Under the pieces are notes generated by a model. The model ran no database searches and was not told the DNA's origin. It worked only from the letters and a program-made list of their open reading frames with translations. The position numbers and the translations under genes are program-made. 64,000 nt of DNA from CAYMSO01 sp964393185 (lineage in GTDB: Bacteria > Patescibacteriota > Dojkabacteria > J137), in assembly GCA_964393185.1 (NCBI GenBank), contig CAYMSO010000005.1, positions 1-64,000 of the forward strand, read 5' to 3'. Of this stretch, positions 33,893-43,239 are shown one piece after another. Numbering within the stretch: position 1 is the stretch's first letter; each line of letters opens with the position of its first letter.

Positions 33893-34634
33893 TTTGGTAA
33901 TTAATAAGGAAAATCTAAAAAAGTTTTTCGAACTTATAGAAATCAAGTTCAAGAATCTGGAATTGCTTGCAGAAGCTTTAACACATAGATCTTTATCAAA
34001 CGAAATAAAAGCAAACGGCAAAATAGCTAAGCATAACGAAAGATTGGAATTTATGGGTGATGCTGTATTAGAACTCGTAACAACTGAGTATCTTTACCAT
34101 AAATATCCAGACAAGCCCGAGGGGGAGCTAACTAGTTTTCGAGCAGCCCTCGTTCGAACCGAAAGCTTGGCATTTGAAGCTAGAAAAATCATGCTTGGAG
34201 AATACCTACAAATGAGTTACGGAGAAGAGAGCACAGGTGGAAGAGATCGTGAGTATATACTTGCTAACGCATTTGAAGCACTGATAGGTGCAATTTATAT
34301 AGAACATGATTATGCTACATGCCAAAAATTTATCCATAATCATGTATGCTACAAAATCGAAGATATTGTTAATAATAGGCTAGATATTGATCCAAAATCA
34401 AAATTGCAAGAACTAGCTCAAGATGTATTAAGGTTTACACCAACGTACCATCTTAAAAAAGCTAGTGGGCCGGACCATAATAAGGTTTTCGAAATGGAAG
34501 TTTATATTGGAGAAAAGCCATTCGCTGTAGGAACAGGCAAGAGTAAACAGGAGGGTGAACAAAAAGCTGCGCAAAAGACTTTAGAACAATGGGATAAGTT
34601 ATTGAAACAGAATTATCCCGACAAGTTGCTATAA
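33885..34634 (+). CDS. rnc: Ribonuclease III
   Basis: A 249-residue double-stranded RNA endonuclease for rRNA and mRNA processing. The catalytic domain has the signature NERLEFMGDAVLELV (51-65) with the essential Glu and Asp residues, a second acidic site in ANAFEALIGAIYIE, and the C-terminal double-stranded RNA-binding domain (about 165-240) ends KSKQEGEQKAAQKTLEQW. It follows nusB with an 8-base overlap; rpsP begins 111 bases later. Confidence 0.95.
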   Translation: MANLVINKENLKKFFELIEIKFKNLELLAEALTHRSLSNEIKANGKIAKHNERLEFMGDAVLELVTTEYLYHKYPDKPEGELTSFRAALVRTESLAFEARKIMLGEYLQMSYGEESTGGRDREYILANAFEALIGAIYIEHDYATCQKFIHNHVCYKIEDIVNNRLDIDPKSKLQELAQDVLRFTPTYHLKKASGPDHNKVFEMEVYIGEKPFAVGTGKSKQEGEQKAAQKTLEQWDKLLKQNYPDKLL

Positions 34635-34745
34635 TCTTAGCCTAATATATAGATTTTATCGTGTTTCTTGCTATAATTTTTTAAATTTATCTGTTAAAAT
34701 TATCACGTCCTCAATAGTTTTATATTATTAAAGATTATTAGAAAA

Positions 34746-35057
34746 ATGGTCAAGATTAGATTAACAAGAACTGGAAGAAAGAACTACGCTAACTACAAAA
34801 TAGTTGTGACACCTCATACAAAAGCTAGAGATTCAAAGGTAATAGAACATGTAGGATTCTATAATCCACACTCAAAACAATTAGAAGTTAACGGCGAAAG
34901 AGTTCAGTACTGGCTAAGCGTTGGCGCACAACCATCAGAAACAGTAAAAAGATTACTAGTTAAAAAAGACGTAATCAAAGCTGAAAAATCTGAGAGAAAA
35001 TTTAACAAGAAACCAGGTAAAAAGAAGCAAGCTAGAGCACCAAAAGCTCAAGAATAA
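34746..35057 (+). CDS. rpsP: 30S ribosomal protein S16
   Basis: A 103-residue 16S rRNA-binding protein. VKIRLTRTGRKNYANYKIVV is the usual S16 start, followed by RDSKVIEHVGFYNPHSKQ and ERVQYWLSVGAQPSETVKRLL. The C-terminal tail is Lys-rich and probably disordered. Two TATAAT-like elements lie between rnc and this gene (34629 and about 34671), so it may have its own promoter. Confidence 0.95.
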   Translation: MVKIRLTRTGRKNYANYKIVVTPHTKARDSKVIEHVGFYNPHSKQLEVNGERVQYWLSVGAQPSETVKRLLVKKDVIKAEKSERKFNKKPGKKKQARAPKAQE

Positions 35058-35100
35058 CCACAAAAAATTAACTGTAAAAAGGATACGCTAATCTGTTGTT

Positions 35101-35880
35101 TTATCTTAAGTCAAATCTATCCCCAGTGTCTTCAGACTGTGCTTGATTAGGGTTTCTTTTGTCTAAGTAGTTCTTAACTTCTTGATCGATCTTGCTGGAC
35201 ACTGGAACATTCAGATAAAGCTGGTCAAATTGCCCTTCAGTATCCTGTGCAAACTGATATTTTATAAACCTAAGAGTAAATACCCATTCAACATTGTCTG
35301 CATTTCGAGCGAGTTCAAAATCTTTGATTATTACAAAATCTTCAAGCTTGGTAATTTCGTCTAGGAATGTATAAATATTGTCTAAAGTCCCAATAACTTC
35401 TATTTCGACAGGTACCTCCTTGATTAGTAGAGTAGATGATGAAGGTAAATTGGGATCTTGCACTATGTCGCTTTCTCTAAACCCTTGTGTATCTACTACT
35501 AGTCCAGAGCTCTCCGCAATTTCAAAAACTCTAGATCTAAATCGTACCAATTCTATATCTCCCGTTGGAGCTATATTATTAATTTGCTGGAGATAAGATA
35601 ATACTTCATTAATATTGGTAACTAAGGAATTGATATTTTGAATTTTTGTATTAGACTCGGAGAGCTTATCCCTGGTATCTGATAGTTCGCCTAGCCTGTC
35701 CATAATAGAACCTATCTTAGGTACTACAACAAAAACTAAAACTCCCAGAAAAATTCCAAGAGCAAAAAGTGGAATTACGTATAATCTTATTAATTTTTTG
35801 TATTTTTGCAGCCTTTCTTTAGTAGTAATTTCTATTACTGGCTTGGTTACTCCATCTATCTGCTGAACAGAATTATTCAT
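35101..35880 (-). CDS. pilO: Type IV pilus PilO-like protein
   Basis: A 259-residue inner-membrane protein: a cytoplasmic N-terminus (about 35 residues), one membrane helix (YVIPLFALGIFLGVLVFVVV), a coiled coil (LGELSDTRDKLSESNTKIQN), and an exported ferredoxin-like domain (VPVEIEVIGTLDNIYTFLDEITKLEDFVIIKDFEL). In the family PilO pairs with PilN and aligns the pilus machine with PilM. It is the last gene of the pilus cluster, 3 bases after pilN, and converges on rpsP. The call rests on topology and position. Confidence 0.75.
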   Translation of the reverse strand: MNNSVQQIDGVTKPVIEITTKERLQKYKKLIRLYVIPLFALGIFLGVLVFVVVPKIGSIMDRLGELSDTRDKLSESNTKIQNINSLVTNINEVLSYLQQINNIAPTGDIELVRFRSRVFEIAESSGLVVDTQGFRESDIVQDPNLPSSSTLLIKEVPVEIEVIGTLDNIYTFLDEITKLEDFVIIKDFELARNADNVEWVFTLRFIKYQFAQDTEGQFDQLYLNVPVSSKIDQEVKNYLDKRNPNQAQSEDTGDRFDLR

Positions 35881-35883
35881 AAA

Positions 35884-36447
35884 CTAAGTTTTAATTCGAA
35901 AAGACATGGTCATATTAAATATCTCGGGCACACTTCCTTGTTGTATGGTTACACTTCTCAAAAAAACATCTTCAATTTTCTCATTTTCTTGTGCAGATTT
36001 GATTATATTGGTCACATTACCAACATTACTTATCTTGATTGTAAGAACTATTTCTCCTGTTTGTTCACGTATATAGGTCATAATATCGCCATTTACAGCT
36101 ATTTCGTTAGATACATCGATAATTTCTGCTACTTTAATATCGTCGTTTATAACAGGCTTAAGTAAGTTCGATTTCAGAATAAGCTCTCCATTCGATTTGA
36201 CAATGGGATCGTTTTGTAGAATTTTGTTTTGCAAATTAGTAAGATCTTGCTCAGCCTCCAATATCTGTGGTCTGATGGCTATTGCCTCTATCAAGTTTAG
36301 TGCAAAAAATATAAATACAGCGCTAAAAATAAGGAAAAGTGAATACACAATCGAGTTATCTCTTTCCTCCAATACCATCAATTCTTCCTTGGATTTAGGA
36401 GGAATTAAGTTAAATCTAAAAAATTTTGCATATTCCTTATTATTCAT
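35884..36447 (-). CDS. pilN: Type IV pilus PilN-like protein
   Basis: A 187-residue bitopic protein. The short cytoplasmic N-terminus contains FNLIPPKSKEE, corresponding to the conserved I-N-L-L-P motif of PilN that docks into PilM. It is followed by one membrane helix (about 31-51) and an exported coil plus a small alpha/beta domain. It sits between pilM (1 base upstream) and pilO (3 bases downstream), the normal M-N-O order. Confidence 0.8.
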   Translation of the reverse strand: MNNKEYAKFFRFNLIPPKSKEELMVLEERDNSIVYSLFLIFSAVFIFFALNLIEAIAIRPQILEAEQDLTNLQNKILQNDPIVKSNGELILKSNLLKPVINDDIKVAEIIDVSNEIAVNGDIMTYIREQTGEIVLTIKISNVGNVTNIIKSAQENEKIEDVFLRSVTIQQGSVPEIFNMTMSFRIKT

Positions 36448-36448
36448 T

Positions 36449-37489
36449 TTAAGCTGCTCCTTTTAAAGCTAATCCTATTGCCACATTAAAACTTGATAAG
36501 TTAATTTTATCCGAAATTTTTCTAACTCTGTCCGATGCCTTCAATTTCATCAGAGGATTTACTATCTCAACTTCTATTCCAAGCTTCTGATTAAAATACA
36601 GTGGCAGTAATGTTAACTTACTTCCACCACCTGTTAAATATAACTTGTTAAGAGGCGTTGATCCAAGTTTCTCTTTATAATAAACAATAGTTCTAGATAC
36701 CTCACTAATCAGCGCCTGTAGAATTGGGTCTAAAGATTTAGCTATCTTGGCTTTATTTTCTTCTGATTGCATTGAATAATTCCTTTTAAGTTGCTCAGCC
36801 TGAGCCATATCCATGCCAAAATCTGCAGATAACATTTTGTCAAAAGCTGAAGAGCCCGTACTCACTGATTGAGAAAACATAGTCACGCCATTTCTTGCAA
36901 GAATAACATTACTATCATCTGCCCCTATATCTAAAATCATCAGATCTGAGTTAATGCTACCATAGTTGTAAGCAACCATTCTAGATATAGCTAATGTTTC
37001 AGTTTCAACTGCCAATAGATTAAGCCCTGCACTCTCAAAAATATTCACTAATCTATTAATTAATTCCTTAGGAGCGGCAACTGCATACCAGTTTACAAAT
37101 GGTTTTCCATCTATTTGTACTTCGTTTATTTCCAAAAAAGAAATATTAACATTATCTAATGGAGTAGGCACAACTGGCTTTAACGCCCAGTGAACTGCTT
37201 CAGGAACCTGGGAATCTTCTACCTTAGGCAAAGTAAGCATTCTAGAGAAAATAACATTTTCCGTAAGAGAGGCAACGCAATTTCTGGTTTTCAAATTAGC
37301 TCTTTTATAAACATCTTTAATAGTATCTGCAAGTTGCTTAGTTCCTTCAACTGATTCATTAGTAAGGAGCTCTAACGAAGATTTAACCATTGCCAAGTCC
37401 TCAATCGAAATATCATCCCCATCTTGCCTAGCACGAGCTATCTTTATTGTATCTGATCCTAAGTCAACACTAAAAAAATCAATGCTCAT
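36449..37489 (-). CDS. pilM: Type IV pilus assembly protein PilM
   Basis: A 346-residue actin-like cytoplasmic ATPase. FFSVDLGSDTIKIAR is the phosphate 1 loop. LMILDIGADDSNVILARNG and LYLTGGGSKLTLLPLYFNQKL are the further nucleotide-binding segments of the actin/FtsA fold. PilM recruits PilN and links the cytoplasmic motors to the membrane parts. Length is typical. First gene of the pilM-N-O subgroup, about 100 bases after the PilX-like gene. Confidence 0.9.
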   Translation of the reverse strand: MSIDFFSVDLGSDTIKIARARQDGDDISIEDLAMVKSSLELLTNESVEGTKQLADTIKDVYKRANLKTRNCVASLTENVIFSRMLTLPKVEDSQVPEAVHWALKPVVPTPLDNVNISFLEINEVQIDGKPFVNWYAVAAPKELINRLVNIFESAGLNLLAVETETLAISRMVAYNYGSINSDLMILDIGADDSNVILARNGVTMFSQSVSTGSSAFDKMLSADFGMDMAQAEQLKRNYSMQSEENKAKIAKSLDPILQALISEVSRTIVYYKEKLGSTPLNKLYLTGGGSKLTLLPLYFNQKLGIEVEIVNPLMKLKASDRVRKISDKINLSSFNVAIGLALKGAA

Positions 37490-37590
37490 ATTTTTATTCT
37501 AATAATTTTAATTATGTCTATTCAGAAAAATTTCGTCTAATACATAATAAACAACTTATTGAAGATAATCAAAGTGTTTATAACTAACAA

Positions 37591-38535
37591 TTAGTTAGAG
37601 AAATCTAAAGAGTCATTTGTTATAAACGCATAATCAAATATTGAATCAGCTTGACTTATTAAAGGAATGGTAGTTTTAAGTTTTGCTACAGGGGATGTAG
37701 AATCCAGAAGATCTGTGCCTGTAGAAATAATTTCTCTTAATTGGTATGGGTAAGAACTAAGACTTGCAGTATTAGTAGGAGTAACATGAATTTCCACAAC
37801 ACCAGATGCACTGCTCCTAGGAGTAATAACTAGATATTTTGGAGCAAGCCCTCCAAGTCCATTTGTAGCCGCAATATTCATCTCAAATGCGTTAGAGTAG
37901 GGTGAAGATGTTGCTAATTGGGTAAAACTAAATGCATGAATATTATTTGTATCTAAATATGGATTGTCACCAGCTAGAGAAGTATAGACCAACTGAGTAT
38001 CGAAAACATCTCTAATCATCTTAAGCTCAGTACCATCCTGATAAATTAATCCCATATCCATAGCAAAATTGCCGTTCCACTCTATTTTGAGTGTACTATT
38101 ATATCCATTCAAGTTTACTGTATAGCTTTCATCTTTCCGTAGTTGCAAGGCTTCAATTTTCTTGACTCGTCTAAAGTCAATTCTTCTATCTACTGCAATA
38201 GATGAATACTGATCATCAGAGAAATTGCATCTTGCTTCTAATAAGGTGTATGAGTCTATAGCGGTATTGGGAGTGGTACATTTTCCTGCATATTTACCAG
38301 TAGCTATATTAGCCATTGTAATTTGACCAGTCCCAAGCTCAGTAACCAATCTTTGCAAGTCTGATTCAGCAGCATTGTATATTTGATCAAATTTTTGATT
38401 TGTACTAACTTGACCAATATCCCTATTAATAATCATAATCAAACTAACAATCACAATCGCCACAATCATCAGAACTAATAGAGTTATTAACATTATTTGT
38501 GCTTTTTTTTCTTCTTTGTGATTTTTAGAACTCAT
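37591..38535 (-). CDS. PilX-like type IV pilus accessory protein
   Basis: A 314-residue protein with an N-terminal helix (KKAQIMLITLLVLMIVAIVIVSLIM) and a large exported beta-rich domain (about residues 60-314). The sequence after the helix (IYNAAESDLQRLV) matches the AE-containing helix seen in PilX and GspK-like minor pilins, but the usual G/A-F-T-x-x-E cleavage site is absent. It may initiate or cap the pilus. It overlaps the upstream pilin gene by 11 bases. Confidence 0.6.
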   Translation of the reverse strand: MSSKNHKEEKKAQIMLITLLVLMIVAIVIVSLIMIINRDIGQVSTNQKFDQIYNAAESDLQRLVTELGTGQITMANIATGKYAGKCTTPNTAIDSYTLLEARCNFSDDQYSSIAVDRRIDFRRVKKIEALQLRKDESYTVNLNGYNSTLKIEWNGNFAMDMGLIYQDGTELKMIRDVFDTQLVYTSLAGDNPYLDTNNIHAFSFTQLATSSPYSNAFEMNIAATNGLGGLAPKYLVITPRSSASGVVEIHVTPTNTASLSSYPYQLREIISTGTDLLDSTSPVAKLKTTIPLISQADSIFDYAFITNDSLDFSN

Positions 38536-39058
38536 AGTTACGCGTAGATACAGATACTTGATTAATTATATTCTTTACATTTACCTTAGGATCATTATGT
38601 GATCCAACTATTGTTATTGTAACATTTCCTTGTTTGCTAGTAACCTCACTAGAAACAGCCGTCTCTTCAAATACAAAAGTTCCTATATTTATTTCTGAAG
38701 GTGATTTATATGTAGTAGTTTCGACCCCTTGCGCACTTTTAGTCGTTCTGCAAACACGGTTACTTTGTCCAGATCCATCACACATTTTCCAAGTTACAGA
38801 TTGGTTTCTAATTACTATTTCGCATATTTTTTCTCTACAGCTTATTATCGCGTCTGCATTTCTAACATCAGTACTTATCAGGCTAGATAGATTGGAAATA
38901 TTTTCTCTAACGAAACTTCTGCCTACAGAAATAAACGTTAACTTAAATGTTAATATTAATATATTAAAAAAGATAACCATAACTATAGATGTAATACCCA
39001 GGCTTACCAATATTTCTATAAGTGTAAATGCTTTTTTGGTTTTAATTGAATGATGCAT
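38525..39058 (-). CDS. Type IV prepilin (minor pilin-like)
   Basis: A 177-residue prepilin. The N-terminal signal KTKKA-FTLIEILVSLG has the prepilin peptidase site before Phe and the conserved Glu at mature position 5. The hydrophobic helix continues to about residue 38. The exported domain has five Cys (SCREKICE, KMCDG, VCRTT). It overlaps the genes on both sides by 11 and 17 bases, so expression is coupled. Confidence 0.85.
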   Translation of the reverse strand: MHHSIKTKKAFTLIEILVSLGITSIVMVIFFNILILTFKLTFISVGRSFVRENISNLSSLISTDVRNADAIISCREKICEIVIRNQSVTWKMCDGSGQSNRVCRTTKSAQGVETTTYKSPSEINIGTFVFEETAVSSEVTSKQGNVTITIVGSHNDPKVNVKNIINQVSVSTRNYEF

Positions 39059-39575
39059 ATCTAACTCCAGTTATAAAGCTTGTTTGGCTTCTGTTTAAAA
39101 AGGTATAAACTGCTTGACTCGTAATTTTGTATGTATTACTACTTAAGTAAACAATGTTAAGCTGTAAACAGATATCGTACCCTGCATTAAGTTGAGAGAG
39201 TACTGGACTTGTTTTAATGTTATATGGGCTAGTTGATGTACACCCCTGATTAAGTGACGATGTACCTTCCTCTACCTTTTCCAGAAGTACACTTGCCCCT
39301 ACAGAAGAACTAGTTATTCTATAAAAAGTATTTACCTCTGTACTTCCACCGTTTCTAGGAAGTTCACTGATAGCAATATTTTTCGGAGACTTGGCCAGCT
39401 CTAGCCCTTTAATCATAACTCCATTTGCAGTATCTTGAATCTCGTTCTGTTTAATTTTAATCATTGAATTAACTATCAATGCCAAGGAAGCCACCAACGT
39501 GGTAGATATTATTCCTAACACTATTAGTACTTCTGTTAATGTTGCTGCTTTTTTTGGTTTATTTATAATTTTCAT
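39042..39575 (-). CDS. Type IV prepilin-like protein with altered cleavage site
   Basis: A 177-residue protein with the N-terminal pattern KPKKA-ATLTEVLIVLG. The Phe after the cleavage point is replaced by Ala, but the Glu at position 5 and the hydrophobic helix are kept. The exported domain has two Cys (NQGCTST, GYDICLQ). It is probably a minor pilin; whether the peptidase cuts it efficiently is unclear. It overlaps the next pilin gene by 4 bases. Confidence 0.75.
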   Translation of the reverse strand: MKIINKPKKAATLTEVLIVLGIISTTLVASLALIVNSMIKIKQNEIQDTANGVMIKGLELAKSPKNIAISELPRNGGSTEVNTFYRITSSSVGASVLLEKVEEGTSSLNQGCTSTSPYNIKTSPVLSQLNAGYDICLQLNIVYLSSNTYKITSQAVYTFLNRSQTSFITGVRYASFN

Positions 39576-40186
39576 TCAAAATCTATAGTATTAGCTTCTA
39601 GATCAATTTCTATTTTTTTAGATACACCACTTAATTTGCTATGCGTCACAGTAATAGTACATATTATATTATTACCAGGAGTTGCATCGGCAATAGTAGT
39701 TCCCGACAAATACGGTAATACTTTTATATCCGCTGTACGACGTTCAAAGCCTATTAAGCCACAATTAACGCCTGTGTTGCTTTGTACAGTAAATCTGAGT
39801 GGAGAAGTACCATCTATTTTAAGTCCAGGATTAACTTCTGTATAACACAATACTTGATCAAGATTAGCTCCTGTTTTTTTGCACACTCTATACATAAAGT
39901 TAAAAGTATAAAAATAAATTGCATGAAAGTCAGGAGTTTTTTCCAATTGTCTATCAAACAGATCTGGTGTAGCCGACATAAAAGCAGAAGATGCTGCTCC
40001 ATTTTGTGCCTTATTTTGTAAGTCTTCAATATAAGAGATTGTTTCTGAATAGGCATTTTGCAGCTCTATCGAATATCTTATTCGCATAACACCGGAAACA
40101 CCTGCCGCAAATACCATAGTTATAACAGCCAAAGCGATAATGGCCTCTAGTAAAGTAAATGCTTGTGTGTGTTTTGTTATGATCAT
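39572..40186 (-). CDS. Type IV prepilin (minor pilin-like)
   Basis: A 204-residue protein with N-terminal KHTQA-FTLLEAIIALAVIT, the prepilin cleavage site with Glu at position 5. The exported domain has paired Cys (YRVCKKTG, QVLCYTE, NCGLIG, IICTITV). It starts the three-pilin group and directly follows the prepilin peptidase gene (no gap), which would process it. Confidence 0.82.
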   Translation of the reverse strand: MIITKHTQAFTLLEAIIALAVITMVFAAGVSGVMRIRYSIELQNAYSETISYIEDLQNKAQNGAASSAFMSATPDLFDRQLEKTPDFHAIYFYTFNFMYRVCKKTGANLDQVLCYTEVNPGLKIDGTSPLRFTVQSNTGVNCGLIGFERRTADIKVLPYLSGTTIADATPGNNIICTITVTHSKLSGVSKKIEIDLEANTIDFE

Positions 40187-40987
40187 TTATAAGAATAAGA
40201 TTTCATACATATTTTTGCCAAAACCAAGAGAAAATGCAAATGCTATTAACATAATTGGTACCAATGGAATGACAACACCTTTATATTTCTTTAGCACAAA
40301 TGCATAAATAATACCCACAATACTTCCTATAAATAGAGTACTTAATAAAAATATTATAGATGCTTTTAAGCCCAAGAAAAAGCCTATCATTAAATTTAAG
40401 TCTATATCCCCAGAACCTAACCCCTCCTCTTTAGTTATTTTGACAATTGCATAATAAATAGCCCACAAAAAAAATCCTCCGGCAACATTGCTAAGTGTTC
40501 CAAAATCTAAATTAACAAAGATCTCTTTACCTGTTGACCTATAATATAAAAACGAGACCGACGATATTGCTAAATTAGCTAATATAACTAGAAATAGGAT
40601 CTTCTTTACTGTATCTGTTGGAATCGAATAGTTCAACAAATCGTACACTGCAAGGTAGAGAAGGGATACAAAAAATACTATAGATAATAAAAAGTATATT
40701 GTTTTATCTGCAGTTAGTTTACTTTCTAAATTAGAGTTAAGCTTAAGTATACTTAGGCTCAGAATTATCATACTAATTAAACTTAGAAACTCGGTAATAT
40801 AACATTTAATTCTTTCTCTTCGATATTTGACGTTGGTAGCTAATCTTGTACCTAAAATTGGTACTAAAATAAATATATTTTGGTGATTAATAGATTTTAA
40901 AATCCTATAGTTAGTAAGAACAAGCAGGAAGTATTTTGAACAAACACTAGATAAATAAATTAATATGGGTAATGCAATAGCTAACAT
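40187..40987 (-). CDS. pilD: Prepilin peptidase (A24 family)
   Basis: A 266-residue polytopic membrane protein with about seven to eight hydrophobic helices. The two catalytic aspartates are visible: AVYDLLNYSIPTD (first Asp) and GLGSGDIDLNLMIGFFLG (G-x-G-D motif with the second). It cleaves prepilin leader peptides on the cytoplasmic face. The Cys-rich N-terminal methylase segment of canonical PilD is not present in recognisable form, so it may only cleave. It lies inside the pilin operon. Confidence 0.88.
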   Translation of the reverse strand: MLAIALPILIYLSSVCSKYFLLVLTNYRILKSINHQNIFILVPILGTRLATNVKYRRERIKCYITEFLSLISMIILSLSILKLNSNLESKLTADKTIYFLLSIVFFVSLLYLAVYDLLNYSIPTDTVKKILFLVILANLAISSVSFLYYRSTGKEIFVNLDFGTLSNVAGGFFLWAIYYAIVKITKEEGLGSGDIDLNLMIGFFLGLKASIIFLLSTLFIGSIVGIIYAFVLKKYKGVVIPLVPIMLIAFAFSLGFGKNMYEILFL

Positions 40988-41006
40988 TGCAAGAAATTAA
41001 AAACTA

Positions 41007-41474
41007 TCATAAAGTTACGTTGCAAGGGATTGTGCCTAAGTTAAAAGTCTTTCCACTTTCTTGCTTTACACAAAACATAAAGCCACCTCGTGCAGCTGAG
41101 TAATAATATCTTGTCTGACTTTTATTAGTAGAACTACCCGACACAAGAAAATCGTTTAATTTAACCTCTAGATCCGAGTTACCGGTTGCTTTATATTTAT
41201 TTGGATCCACAACAATAAAGACTTTAGTTGGATCTATAAAATAAATACCTGTCTCTGTTAATGCAGCACTTGTTCGAAGATCAGGGTAGCTTAAGTGTGA
41301 GATTCTATATTTACTAACCAAATCAACAATTTCTCTTGCCTTATTAACTCTTTGAGTATCTCTGGATCTAAGTTGCAAGTAAAAAATTCCTTGAAGAGCT
41401 ACAACAAAAATGGCTGCTATTACAGCCATAGCAACCACTAATTCTATCATTGTAAAACCTGATTTTACTTTCAT
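41007..41474 (-). CDS. Type IV pilin
   Basis: A 155-residue pilin. KVKSG-FTMIELVVAMAVIAAIFVVAL has the classic cleavage after Gly, Phe at +1 and Glu at +5. The helix continues (YLQLRSRDTQRVNKAREIVDLVSKY). The C-terminal head has two Cys (MFCVKQ, IPCNVT) that probably form the disulfide loop. Together with the next gene it forms a pair of G/A-F-T type pilins that may include the major subunit. Confidence 0.87.
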   Translation of the reverse strand: MKVKSGFTMIELVVAMAVIAAIFVVALQGIFYLQLRSRDTQRVNKAREIVDLVSKYRISHLSYPDLRTSAALTETGIYFIDPTKVFIVVDPNKYKATGNSDLEVKLNDFLVSGSSTNKSQTRYYYSAARGGFMFCVKQESGKTFNLGTIPCNVTL

Positions 41475-41482
41475 TGTTTACT

Positions 41483-41899
41483 TTAAGGTAGAGCAGTCGT
41501 GCAAGCTACTTCACCAAGTTGATGCCACTTTCCCCCTTCCAATTGTACTCCCAGTCCGTATCCTCCAGTTGTAGTATAACAGTAAGCAGATTTGTCATTT
41601 CCTGTACCTTTAGCTGCAGGTCCACTTAGCTGTATAGTATTAATTGTGACACCTCCATATCTAAGTTGCACATCGTTTGGGTTGAAAATCAACTCTGTTC
41701 CAAGAACAGGATATCTCCCATAGTCAATCTGAAATGAGCTCACAGACAAATTAATTGAATTAAGAGCATCTCTTCTTTGAGTATTTCTAACATTTTGTTG
41801 TACTATTCTAATTGCCACAATGGACATAGTTGCAAGAACAGCAATGATTCCCATTGCTACCATTAATTCGATAAGCGTAAATGCTTTCTTTGTTTTCAT
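41483..41899 (-). CDS. Type IV pilin, candidate major subunit
   Basis: A 138-residue pilin. KTKKA-FTLIELMVAMGIIAVLATMSIVAI has the cleavage site, Glu at +5 and a textbook helix. RNTQRRDALNSINLSVSSFQIDYGRYP matches the GspG-like head helix, and the C-terminus has two Cys (YCYTT, VACTT). Its small size and location directly after pilC make it the best candidate for the major pilin, though the 155-aa neighbour is equally plausible. Confidence 0.85.
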   Translation of the reverse strand: MKTKKAFTLIELMVAMGIIAVLATMSIVAIRIVQQNVRNTQRRDALNSINLSVSSFQIDYGRYPVLGTELIFNPNDVQLRYGGVTINTIQLSGPAAKGTGNDKSAYCYTTTGGYGLGVQLEGGKWHQLGEVACTTALP

Positions 41900-41982
41900 G
41901 AAAAAATATTGTATAACTTTTTAAATATTATAGTTTCTCAGAAAAATTTTCAATGGCTTTGTGTGAAACTTATTGAAAATCA

Positions 41983-43212
41983 TCACGAGAAGAACTTTCC
42001 AACATTATAAATTGGATAATAAATAGCTATTGCCAAAAATGCAACCATTCCCCCTACCACAACTAATATGAATGGCTCCATTAACTTGGTTAAATTAGCT
42101 GAAATCTGGTTTACTTCTTCTTCGTAGTAGTTTGACATATCTTCAAGCACTTTTTCAACTTTTCCTGCTTCTTCACCAGTAGCAATTATTTTTATAAGCA
42201 TCGGCGGGAATGCATCATTTATATTATTTTTTGCGATTGCAAGAGATAGGGGAGACCCCTTAGTTAATTCATCTCTGGCACCTCTCAGAACCTTTTTATA
42301 TACCTCACTACCTAGAGCTCTTTGGGTTACATCTATAGCTTCAATAATCGGAACACCACTTCTAATCAACATCGAAACTGTTCTGGCAAATTGTACTAGC
42401 TGTACTTTGCTTATTAAATTACCAAAAACAGGAATTTTTAGCTTAAATTTATCTAGAATAATCTTTGTTTCTGGTTGAGAATTATAATACCTATAAGTAA
42501 AAACCAGCGCAATTAACACCACAATAATTATTAATAAAGTAAAAGGATTGCTGAATGCTTCGCCAATTTTGACTAATATACGAGTAACCATTGGTAATTG
42601 ATTTTGTCCCAAACTTTGATAAAGGTCTTTGACTTGCGGAATCATGAAGATTAACATTACAGCCATTATTAGCACCAAAACTGCCAAAATTACAGCAGGA
42701 TATATTAAAGCACCTACAATCTTACCTCTAAGATTTTTGCTTTTTTCCATATCTATAGCTACTTGAATCAACATCTCGTTAAGGTTACCGCTTTTTTCTC
42801 CAGCTGCTATAAGGTTGATTTGTACTTCAGAAAAAATACCCCCGGCTTTATCAAAAGATGCGGAAAGAGCATTACCACTTTCTATTCCTTTGTATACTAT
42901 ATCAAGCTTTTCTCTAAGGGTTGCTTTCTCGCTTTGCTGTCGAAGAATATCTATAGCTTGAATAACTGGAATTCCCGCTGTAATCATTGTAGAAAGTTGC
43001 TTGGCTAAAAGTACTTTATCGTTCAAAGGTATTCCGCCAATATCCATTTTCAATAATTTAGACAAGTTTGCGCCTAAATCTTCGCTTACACTTATAATAG
43101 TCAAGCCCTGGCCCATTAATTGATCAACAAGCGTATCTTTGTCGGGTACTTCCTTCCTGCCTTCTATTTTTTTGCCTTCTTTTGTTAGTGCAACAAAGCT
43201 AAATACTGCCAT
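41983..43212 (-). CDS. pilC: Type IV pilus inner membrane platform protein PilC
   Basis: A 409-residue membrane protein of the GspF/PilC family. The first cytoplasmic domain (LLAKQLSTMITAGIPVIQAIDILRQQSEK) is followed by a membrane helix pair and a second homologous domain (QFARTVSMLIRSGVPIIEAIDVTQRA), ending in a C-terminal helix (MEPFILVVVGGMVAFLAIAIYYPIYNV). PilC transmits the rotation or force of PilB and PilT to pilin insertion. It is located between pilT and the pilin genes. Confidence 0.94.
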   Translation of the reverse strand: MAVFSFVALTKEGKKIEGRKEVPDKDTLVDQLMGQGLTIISVSEDLGANLSKLLKMDIGGIPLNDKVLLAKQLSTMITAGIPVIQAIDILRQQSEKATLREKLDIVYKGIESGNALSASFDKAGGIFSEVQINLIAAGEKSGNLNEMLIQVAIDMEKSKNLRGKIVGALIYPAVILAVLVLIMAVMLIFMIPQVKDLYQSLGQNQLPMVTRILVKIGEAFSNPFTLLIIIVVLIALVFTYRYYNSQPETKIILDKFKLKIPVFGNLISKVQLVQFARTVSMLIRSGVPIIEAIDVTQRALGSEVYKKVLRGARDELTKGSPLSLAIAKNNINDAFPPMLIKIIATGEEAGKVEKVLEDMSNYYEEEVNQISANLTKLMEPFILVVVGGMVAFLAIAIYYPIYNVGKFFS

Positions 43213-43239
43213 TTGTTTATTTAAATATATTTTTTTGTT